From NCBI GenBank assembly GCA_910585265.1, contig CAJUCA010000055.1, positions 1-20,395 of the forward strand: a stretch of 20,395 nt of DNA, written 5' to 3'. How positions within the stretch are numbered: position 1 is the first letter of the stretch; each line of letters opens with the position of its first letter. This stretch comes from an uncultured Oscillospiraceae bacterium. GTDB lineage: Bacteria; Bacillota; Clostridia; Oscillospirales; Oscillospiraceae. A model generated the notes under the pieces. That model saw only the letters and a list, made by a program, of their open reading frames with translations, was not told the origin of the DNA and ran no database searches. A program made the position numbers and the translations under genes. Positions 8,442 through 14,614 of this stretch are shown here, piece by piece.

Positions 8442-8852
8442 ATGAAACGCTTTTTGACCCTGTGCCTGACCGTGCTCACGCTGCTGACCGCCCTGTCCGG
8501 CTGTGCCGGCTGCGACGGGGGAGAGAAAATCGACTACAACCTGGTGTTCGTCAACGGCTCGGACGCGAAAATCGTGGAGGTGGTGGTGGACTTCCAGGAC
8601 CGGAACAGCGGCACCCGGAACGCCGACAGCTCCCCCCTGAAGCGGGGGGACTCCTTCGGCTTTGAGGTGGGGGAGTACCCGGCCACGGTGTATGTGTACG
8701 ACAAGGTGGCCGATGAGGTGGTGCCGGGGGCGGTGGCCCAGCTCACCATCGACAAGGCCCCGCCGGAGGGGGAGCGGTGGTACGTCACCGCCCAGGACGG
8801 GGCGGGGGGCCTCGCCCTCTCCGTGGACACCCGGTGGCCTGATGGGGTATAG
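8442..8852 (+). CDS. Small putative lipoprotein, function unknown
   Basis: A 136-residue precursor with a lipoprotein signal: basic MKR start, hydrophobic core, and lipobox LSGC with Cys21 as the lipid-attached residue. The mature part (about 115 residues) is rich in short beta-type segments (YNLVFVNGSDAKIVEVVVDF; YPATVYVYD) and polar turns, suggesting a small beta-sandwich. I do not recognise the family. The ribosome site AAAGGAG lies just upstream. No promoter is obvious between the preceding terminator and the start, so transcription may come from read-through. The uridine phosphorylase promoter begins right at its stop. Confidence 0.8.
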   Translation: MKRFLTLCLTVLTLLTALSGCAGCDGGEKIDYNLVFVNGSDAKIVEVVVDFQDRNSGTRNADSSPLKRGDSFGFEVGEYPATVYVYDKVADEVVPGAVAQLTIDKAPPEGERWYVTAQDGAGGLALSVDTRWPDGV

Positions 8853-8854
8853 GC

Positions 8855-8883
8855 TTGCTTTTTCCAGGGTTTGGCGGTATAAT
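8855..8883 (+). promoter_or_regulatory. Promoter of the uridine phosphorylase gene
   Basis: TTGCTT (8855-8860), 17-bp spacer, perfect TATAAT (8878-8883). It starts two bases after the lipoprotein stop, with a predicted leader of about 24 bases. Confidence 0.82.
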
Positions 8884-8913
8884 AGGGCCAAACTGAGGAA
8901 AGAAGGTGCGGCC

Positions 8914-9684
8914 ATGATCCCGTCGGAGCGTCAATTCCATATCAACTGCAAGGCCGGGGACGTGGGGCGGTACTGCCTGCTGCCCGGCGACCCCGGGCGG
9001 TGCGAGAAGATCGCCCGGTACTTTGACAACCCTGCCCACGTGATGACCAACCGGGAGTACGTCACCTATACCGGCACCCTCCTGGGCGAGAAGGTGAGCG
9101 TCACCTCCACCGGAATCGGCGGGCCCTCCGCCGCCATCGCCATGGAGGAGCTGGCGAACCTGGGGGCGGACACCTTCGTCCGGGTGGGCACCTGCGGCGG
9201 CATTAAGCTGGAGGTGACCAGCGGGGACATCGTGGTGGCCACCGGGGCCGTCCGCATGGAGGGCACCAGCCGGGAGTACGCCCCCATGGAGTTCCCCGCG
9301 GTGGCGGATTTTGAAGTGCTCACCGCCCTGGTGGACGCGGCGAAGGCCTCGGGCCGCCGCTGGCACGCCGGGGTGGTGCAGTGCAAGGACTCCTTCTACG
9401 GACAGCATTCCCCCCAGGCCATGCCCGTGTCCTACGAGCTGGAGCAGAAGTGGGAGGCGTGGAAGCGTTTAGGGGTGCTGGCCTCCGAGATGGAGAGCGC
9501 GGCGTTGTTCACCGTGGCGGCCCACCGGGGCGTGCGGTGCGGCTCCGCCTTCCACGTGATCTGGAACCAGGAGCGCAACGCCGCCGGACTGGACCAGACC
9601 CGGGACGAGGACACGGACTCCGCCATCCGGGTGGGGATCGAGGCGGTGAAGCTGCTGATTGCCCGGGACCGGGAGAAAAACTGA
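8914..9684 (+). CDS. udp: Uridine phosphorylase (nucleoside phosphorylase family)
   Basis: Cleaves uridine with phosphate to uracil and ribose-1-phosphate in pyrimidine salvage. The 256-residue protein has the phosphate-site GDPGR (25-29) and RVGTCGG (90-96), the segment DSFYGQHSP (159-167) near the base-binding region, and ASEMESAALF (190-199) with Met193 and Glu194 for ribose binding. Length matches E. coli Udp (about 253). The ATG at 8914 follows an AAGAAGG ribosome site and a strong promoter; longer upstream frames would run into the lipoprotein gene and are not used. It appears monocistronic: a stem-loop follows and the next gene is on the other strand. A related purine phosphorylase (DeoD) is less likely given the FYGQH segment. 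Confidence 0.9.
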   Translation: MIPSERQFHINCKAGDVGRYCLLPGDPGRCEKIARYFDNPAHVMTNREYVTYTGTLLGEKVSVTSTGIGGPSAAIAMEELANLGADTFVRVGTCGGIKLEVTSGDIVVATGAVRMEGTSREYAPMEFPAVADFEVLTALVDAAKASGRRWHAGVVQCKDSFYGQHSPQAMPVSYELEQKWEAWKRLGVLASEMESAALFTVAAHRGVRCGSAFHVIWNQERNAAGLDQTRDEDTDSAIRVGIEAVKLLIARDREKN

Positions 9685-9692
9685 CCGACGCG

Positions 9693-9728
9693 AACAGGGC
9701 CGCTTCCTTACGGGGAAGCGGCCCTGTT
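9693..9728. terminator. Stem-loop between convergent genes
   Basis: A perfect 15-bp stem (9693-9707 with 9714-9728) with a TTACGG loop, starting 8 bases after the uridine phosphorylase stop and ending 20 bases from the stop of the minus-strand DUF2264 gene. There is no clear U-tract on either side; it probably ends or protects both converging transcripts. Confidence 0.65.
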
Positions 9729-9747
9729 GCTGTCCATGCTCAGCCGT

Positions 9748-11473
9748 TCAGGAAAAATAGTCCACCTTGGTGCGGATGGTCTGGGTCCCCTTGCGGATGG
9801 CATAGGCCGCCAGGGGGATGGCGGTCTTGGGGAAGATGAGACTGGTGTTGGTGTCGGGCAGCAGCACCTCGCCCCGGCCGTCCCCCTCCAGTGACTCCAC
9901 GGCGCAGAAGTCCGCCCCGCACCGGGCCTGCGCCCGGGGGCCGTCCGCCTGCCGGACGGGGGACAGACGCTCGTCGGCGTTGACGGCGAAGCCGCAGTCC
10001 CAGGCGGCGCAGTCAAAGTCGCTTTGGATCACGTGGGTGCGCAGGTGGCCCGTGGGGGTGGGCTGGATGCGGGTGGTGACCTGGATGCCGTCCAGGGGGG
10101 ACCAGCGGGTCTCGATCCCGTCCGGGCCGATGGAATACCCCGGCTGGGCGGTGTCCCGCTGGTAGCAGTACCGCCCCACCTGGAAGCACAGCGAGCTGTC
10201 CGGGGCCATCTGCCCCAGCTCATAGCTGGCCCGGGCGATGCTGAACCCGAAGCGGCTGGAATAGGCGAACTTGCTGTATTTCTCCGCGGTGTGGGCGTAG
10301 GGCTCCAGCTCCAGCCGCCCCGGCACCAGGGCCACCACGCCGCCGTCCCCGTGCTGGACGATCATGCTGGCGTGGGGCAGGTATCGGCAGGGCTCCAGCG
10401 GGGGCAGGGGGGGCGCAGTCCGCCGCCCAGAAGGGGTGGCCGTCGGGCAGGGCCAGAAACGCGAAGGTTTTCAACGCCCAGTAGGGGGAGCCGGGGGCGT
10501 TATAGGTCTCCGACATCTGGAGGTTGGGGTAGGCGTAGCCGATGGTGAGCACCCCCGCGTTGTCATAGATGGGCTGGTTCAGCCACCAGCACAGGTGCCG
10601 GACGATGAGCCCCTTCAGCACCGGAAGGGGCAGGACCTCCTCCCCCGCCAGCAGGGCCATGGACCAGAAGGCCCCCTGGGCGAAGCGGTAGGTCAGCGAC
10701 CGCCCGTAGGCGATGGACGCCCCGTCCTCCCCGAACCAGTACAGGTAGTCCCGGGCAAATTCCCTGGCCCGCCGGCGGAACCGGGCACACCGCTCTGGCT
10801 CCTCCCGGTCCAGGAGCATGGCGTACAGCAGGCTGTAGCTCACCATGACGAAGGGGTTGTAGTAGTCCATCTCTCCCGCCGCCCCGTCGTGATACCAGCC
10901 GCCGCCGTGGTAAAATTCCTCGATCAGCCCCAGGCCGGAGTCCAGCCGCTCTTGGCTGTAGGGCCGCCCCACCGATTTCAGGGCCAGGTTGGTGAGTATG
11001 CAGAACCACTGCCAGTTGCTGGCCACGCACTCGTGGCGGTTGATCTCCCACAGCCAGTCCGCCAGATGGTCCCGCTCCTCCTCCGACAGCGGCTCCCACA
11101 CCTTGTCCGGGCAGAGGAGGAGGGCGTAGGACACCGCCGCCATCTCGCAGAACCGCTGGTCGTAGCGGCGGCACTTGCCCCAGTATTCGGGGTGCTCCGG
11201 GTCGGGACCGTGGGCGAAGCCCCGGCGGTAGAGGTCCTCAAACTCCGGCTCCCCGCCGCCCCCCGCCCAGAGGGGGGCCAGCCCCCAGAGCGGGCGGGCG
11301 AAGGACTCGATGGGGATGGTGCCGTTCTCGTAGTGGGTGCTGGTGACGCCCAGCTCCACCCGGGCGCCCCCCTGGCTGTAAAAGGGCTTCAGCGGCTCCA
11401 GCAGCCGCAGGAGGGAGGCCTGGGCCGCCGCCTTGGTGGAAAAGTCCGATTCCGTATAGTGATAGCGCACCAT
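9748..11473 (-). pseudogene. DUF2264-family protein gene, broken by one-base frameshift
   Basis: The reading frame from ATG 11473 (GAGGTG ribosome site 9-10 bases upstream) codes DUF2264-type sequence, rich in aromatic residues (WGLAPLWAGG; NWQWFCILTN; GEMDYYNPFVMVSYSLLY), as far as base 10413. There a run of seven G (10407-10413; C7 in the mRNA) shifts the frame into low-complexity sequence that ends at 10220. With six bases in the run, the protein reads straight on into the second open frame (visible from an internal ATG at 10365, ending TGA at 9748), giving 574 residues in all. The second half (YSIGPDGIETRWSPLDG and on) looks like a beta-rich domain. DUF2264 proteins are thought to be alpha/alpha-toroid carbohydrate-active proteins; substrate unknown. 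The break may be a true mutation, phase variation or a sequencing error. Confidence 0.85.
10407..10413 (-). other. G7 homopolymer at the DUF2264 frameshift
   Basis: Seven consecutive G on the plus strand. Removing one joins the two open frames without any stop, reading AADCAPLPPLEPCRYLPHAS across the junction. Homopolymer length variation is the simplest cause. Confidence 0.8.
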
Positions 11474-11576
11474 AACAATACACCTCGTTTTGAAGGGCCG
11501 GGGGCGGGCATTGGCCCTGGTCCCCGGCGGCAGATTTGCGCCGTTTGATGTTACCCCTTGGGGGCGGCGGAAGGGG

Positions 11577-13421
11577 CTATTCCTCCTGCCCGTCCCGCCA
11601 TTGGGCGATGGCGTCCAGAAAGGCTTTGCCGTACCGCTGGGCCTTCACCGTCCCCACGCCGGGCACCGCCAGGAACTCCTCCAGGGTGGCGGGCCGGCGG
11701 GCGGCCAGCTCCAGCAGGACGGCGTTGGAGAACACCACATAGGCGGGCACGCTCCCCGCCGCCGCCAGCCTGGTGCGCAGGGCCCGGAGACGCTCCAGCA
11801 GCTCCGGGTCCGCGCCGTCGGGGAGGGCGGCGGCCTGGGAGGGCGGGCGGCGTTCCGGCTCCTGGGCCTTCTGGCCCACAAAGGTCACCCGCTCCCCGTG
11901 GAACAGCACCCCCTTGGCCCGGGGGGCGGCGCGGAGGACGGGATAGTCCGTGCCGTCCGCAAAGAGGTAGCCCTGCTCCGTCAGGCTGTCAATGTAGGCC
12001 CGGAGGCGGGCGCGGTCCACGTCCTTCATGATCCCGTAGGTGGGCAGCTTGTCCAGCCCCAGCTGGAGCACCCGCTGCTCCCGGCTCCCCCGGAGGAGCT
12101 GGATGATCATGGCCGCGCCCAGGGAGGAGCGGTACTGCCGCTCCACCCGGATGACGGCGGACAGGATCTTCTGGGCCTCCACGGTGATGTCCCGCCGCTC
12201 CAAATCCCCGGCGCAGCTGGAGCACTTGCCGCAGCGGTCCGGGGCGTCCTCCCCGAAGTACCGCAGGAGATAGGCCCGCAGGCAGCCGCTGGTCTTGCAG
12301 TAGCCCACCATCCGCTCCAGGCGGCGGAGATCCCGCAGGCGGAGCCGTTCCCGGTCGTCCGGGTCCAGCGTCTCGTTTTCCGAGGCGTTGTTGATGAGGA
12401 ACCGGGCGGTGCGCACGTCGCCCTCCCCGAACAGCAGGGCGCAGTGGGCATAGGCCCCATCCCGTCCGGCCCGGCCCGCCTCCTGGTAGTAGCTCTCCAC
12501 GTCCTTGGGCATATTGTAGTGTACCACGAAGCCCACGTTGGACTTGTCGATCCCCATGCCGAAGGCGTTGGTGGCCACCATCACCCTGGCCCGGTCGTAG
12601 ACGAAGTCCTCCTGGTTCTGCCGCCGCTCCCCGTCGGGCAGGCCCGCGTGGTAGCGGGTGGCGGCGATGCCCTCCGCCGTGAGGGCGGCGCAGACGGCCT
12701 CCACGGTTTTCCGGGTGGCGCAGTAGACGATGCCGCTCTGCCCGGGGCGTCTGGCGAGGAACCGCTTCAGATACCCGTCCTTGTCCCAGGGGCGGACGGT
12801 TTCGAAGAACAGGTTGGGCCGGTCGAAGCCGGTGGTGAGGGAGAGGGGGTTTTCCAGCAGCAGGAGCCGCCGTATGTCCTCCTTCACCTGGTCGGTGGCG
12901 GTGGCGGTGAAGGCCCCCACCACCGGGCGGCGGGGGAGCCGCTCCAGGAACTCCGGTATGCCCAGGTAGCTGGGGCGGAAGTCCTGCCCCCACTGGGAGA
13001 CGCAGTGGGCCTCGTCCACCGCCGCCAGGGAGATGTCCGCCTCCTGGGCCAGGGAGAGGAAGGCGGGGGCGGTGAGACGCTCCGGCGCGACGTACAGCAG
13101 CTTGTACTCCCCCCGGCGGGCCCGGCGCAGGGTGTCCCGGTACTCCTCCTGGGAAAGGGTGGAGTTGAGGAGGGCGGCGGGTATGCCCGCCTGCCCCAGG
13201 GCGGCCACCTGATCCTTCATCAGGGAGATCAGGGGGGAGATGACCAGGGACACCCCCGGCAGCAGCAGGGCGGGAAGCTGGTAGCATACCGACTTGCCCG
13301 CCCCGGTGGGCATGACGCCCAGCACGTCCCGCCCGGACAGGAGGGCGTCCACCAGGGCCTCCTGCCCGGGGCGGAACTGGGTGTGGCCGAAGTACCGCTT
13401 CAGGGCCTCGTATTTGTCCAT
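11577..13421 (-). CDS. recQ: ATP-dependent DNA helicase RecQ
   Basis: A 3'-5' DNA helicase for recombination and fork repair. The 614-residue protein has motif 0 FRPGQ (16-20), Walker A PTGAGKS (38-44), DEAH (136-139) in AVDEAHCVSQWG, motifs V/VI (ATNAFGMGIDK; QEAGRAGRDG), the zinc-binding RQC cysteines (CGKCSSC and the preceding GCLRAY Cys), and a C-terminal HRDC domain (about 535-608). Full E. coli-type RecQ length and architecture. The start ATG 13421 (minus) has a modest AAAGG ribosome site but a promoter with fitting distance; the longer open frame upstream is an overlap with the regulator gene. The DUF2264 gene follows after 103 bases with no clear promoter of its own, so it may be cotranscribed. 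Confidence 0.96.
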   Translation of the reverse strand: MDKYEALKRYFGHTQFRPGQEALVDALLSGRDVLGVMPTGAGKSVCYQLPALLLPGVSLVISPLISLMKDQVAALGQAGIPAALLNSTLSQEEYRDTLRRARRGEYKLLYVAPERLTAPAFLSLAQEADISLAAVDEAHCVSQWGQDFRPSYLGIPEFLERLPRRPVVGAFTATATDQVKEDIRRLLLLENPLSLTTGFDRPNLFFETVRPWDKDGYLKRFLARRPGQSGIVYCATRKTVEAVCAALTAEGIAATRYHAGLPDGERRQNQEDFVYDRARVMVATNAFGMGIDKSNVGFVVHYNMPKDVESYYQEAGRAGRDGAYAHCALLFGEGDVRTARFLINNASENETLDPDDRERLRLRDLRRLERMVGYCKTSGCLRAYLLRYFGEDAPDRCGKCSSCAGDLERRDITVEAQKILSAVIRVERQYRSSLGAAMIIQLLRGSREQRVLQLGLDKLPTYGIMKDVDRARLRAYIDSLTEQGYLFADGTDYPVLRAAPRAKGVLFHGERVTFVGQKAQEPERRPPSQAAALPDGADPELLERLRALRTRLAAAGSVPAYVVFSNAVLLELAARRPATLEEFLAVPGVGTVKAQRYGKAFLDAIAQWRDGQEE

Positions 13422-13455
13422 GGGATCGCCGCCTTTCGCCGGGATGTTCCCTCCC

Positions 13456-13484
13456 AGTTTAGCACAATTTGCCGGGGCAGGCAA
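13456..13484 (-). promoter_or_regulatory. Promoter of recQ
   Basis: On the minus strand: TTGCCT (13484-13479), 17-bp spacer, TAAACT (13461-13456) preceded by TGC, an extended -10. It sits directly after the stop of the ArsR-AraC regulator gene. Confidence 0.65.
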
Positions 13485-13489
13485 GGGGG

Positions 13490-14224
13490 CTAACCCCCGC
13501 CGTCCGTCCGGCGGTATTCCCTGGGCAGGACGCCGTAGGTCTCCTTGAAGGCGGCGGAGAAGCGGCTGGGGCTGTCGTAGCCCACGGCCTGGGCGATGTC
13601 CGCCACGCTCCGCTCCGTCTCCCGGAGGAGCCGGGCCGCCTGCTCCATGCGGTGGCCCTTGATGTGGGCGGCCAGGGACGCGCCGTAGGCCGCCTTGAAG
13701 GCCGCCTTCAGCGTGGTGGGGTTCATGTGGTACTGCCGGGACAGTGCCTCGATGGTGACCCGCCGGTCCATGTGCCGGAGGAGCTGCTCGTGAATCTCCC
13801 GGACGATCTCCGCCTGCTCCGGCGGCACGTCCGGCGGGGTCTCCTCCCGGGGGCCGCACTGCTCGGGGCAGGTGATCTCCATGATCCGCTCCATCATCTG
13901 GTGGAGGAGGCGGCTGCGCTCCGTGTCCGCCGCCCGGTAGTAGACCTCCTTGCCCACCCGGCGGCTGACCACAAGGCCGCTGTTTTTCAGGGCCCGGAGG
14001 TGGTGGGACAGGGCTGGGCTGGACATATTCATCAAAGCGGACAGGTTGACCACGCACTCCTCGCAGTGGCACAGCAGCCAGAACAGGCGCAGGCGGGTGG
14101 GGTCGTCCAGCTGCTTGAACAGGTCCGCCACCGTCTGGAAGTGCTCGATCCGGCTGAGCTGCCGCGCAAGCGGGAGGGTGTCCCTCCCTTCGCCGTGGCG
14201 GTGGGGCAGGCTGATCTCGTCCAT
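13490..14224 (-). CDS. Two-domain metal-responsive regulator: ArsR-type N-terminus fused to AraC-type HTH C-terminus
   Basis: A 244-residue protein. Residues about 27-118 are an ArsR/SmtB winged helix: LFKQLDDPTRLRLFWLL, recognition helix SSPALSHHLRALKNSGLV, wing KEVYYRA. Three cysteines (Cys52-x-Cys54-x2-Cys57) lie just before the recognition helices, Cys57 matching the first Cys of the ELCVCDL metal box; Cys119 and Cys123 follow the last helix. Residues about 144-244 are a complete AraC double-HTH domain (SVADIAQAVGYDSPSRFSAA, then FKETYGVLPREYR). The ATG at 14224 has AGGAAGGGAG 8 bases upstream; the ATG at 14275 has none. It is divergent from a metal-pump operon and shares its promoter region, so it most likely senses the pump's metal (Zn/Cd/Pb; inferred) and also controls itself. 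Confidence 0.9.
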   Translation of the reverse strand: MDEISLPHRHGEGRDTLPLARQLSRIEHFQTVADLFKQLDDPTRLRLFWLLCHCEECVVNLSALMNMSSPALSHHLRALKNSGLVVSRRVGKEVYYRAADTERSRLLHQMMERIMEITCPEQCGPREETPPDVPPEQAEIVREIHEQLLRHMDRRVTIEALSRQYHMNPTTLKAAFKAAYGASLAAHIKGHRMEQAARLLRETERSVADIAQAVGYDSPSRFSAAFKETYGVLPREYRRTDGGG

Positions 14225-14299
14225 GGCGCGCGCTCCCTTCCTTGGTTCGCCCAAACGGAAATTCTTTTCGCCCATTCGGCAGGGAATGGGCCGGGGGCA

Positions 14300-14328
14300 T
14301 TGACTTGCGCCCCTGGCGGCATTATACT
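14300..14328 (+). promoter_or_regulatory. Promoter of the HMA/P1B-ATPase operon
   Basis: TTGACT (14300-14305), 17-bp spacer, TATACT (14323-14328). Transcription should begin near 14335, at the edge of the inverted repeat. Confidence 0.85.
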
Positions 14329-14349
14329 ACGGCCATGATAATTAAACAA
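14321..14349 (-). promoter_or_regulatory. Divergent promoter of the ArsR-AraC regulator
   Basis: On the minus strand: TTGTTT (14349-14344), 17-bp spacer, perfect TATAAT (14326-14321). Its -10 overlaps the plus-strand -10 (14323-14328), so the two promoters should compete, and its -35 lies within the inverted repeat. Confidence 0.75.
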
Positions 14350-14362
14350 GTACTTAATTATC
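14337..14362. promoter_or_regulatory. Inverted repeat, probable ArsR-type operator
   Basis: GATAATTAA (14337-14345) and TTAATTATC (14354-14362) are exact reverse complements around an 8-base spacer. AT-rich dyads of this size are typical ArsR/SmtB operators. It covers the start region of the pump operon and the -35 of the regulator, so one bound dimer could block both. Confidence 0.75.
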
Positions 14363-14391
14363 GCGACAAAACTTTTTGGAGGGACACCGGT

Positions 14392-14610
14392 ATGAAAAAG
14401 ACCTATAAAATCGAAGTGGACTGCGCCAACTGCGCCAACAAGATGGAGGAGGCCGCCCGCGGGACCGCCGGGGTGCAGGCCGCCACCGTCAACTTCATGA
14501 CCCAGAAGCTGATCGTGGAGTTTGCGGAGGGACAGGAGCCCAAGGCCGTCATGGAGCAAGTGCTGGCCGCCTGCAAAAAGGTGGAGCCGGACTGCGAGAT
14601 CTTCCTGTAA
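14392..14610 (+). CDS. Stand-alone HMA-domain metal-binding protein
   Basis: A 72-residue protein consisting of one heavy-metal-associated (ferredoxin-like) domain with the metal-binding Cys11 and Cys14 in DCANCANKME; the usual GMxCxxC is replaced by VDCANC. The ATG at 14392 is 9 bases from GGAGG (14378-14382). It ends 4 bases before the ATPase gene, which has no N-terminal HMA domain of its own, so this is likely the detached metal-binding domain or chaperone of that pump. CopZ-type copper delivery is possible, but the partner's metal-site residues argue for Zn/Cd-type ions. Confidence 0.9.
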   Translation: MKKTYKIEVDCANCANKMEEAARGTAGVQAATVNFMTQKLIVEFAEGQEPKAVMEQVLAACKKVEPDCEIFL

Positions 14611-14614
14611 GGCC

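Noticed and set aside
5952..8915. Minus-strand open frame of nearly 1000 codons spanning several plus-strand genes and terminators
   Set aside because: It crosses two terminators and four recognisable genes, has no ribosome site or domain, and is low-complexity; an artefact of few stop codons in GC-rich DNA.
10407..10413. Programmed ribosomal frameshifting at the C7 run in the DUF2264 mRNA
   Set aside because: No upstream Shine-Dalgarno-like stimulator or convincing downstream structure was seen, and the family gives no reason to expect it; mutation, slippage or read error is simpler.
14225..14275. Upstream ATG (14275) as start of the ArsR-AraC regulator, adding 17 residues
   Set aside because: No ribosome site precedes it, whereas 14224 has AGGAAGGGAG at ideal distance; the added residues are outside the conserved domain.
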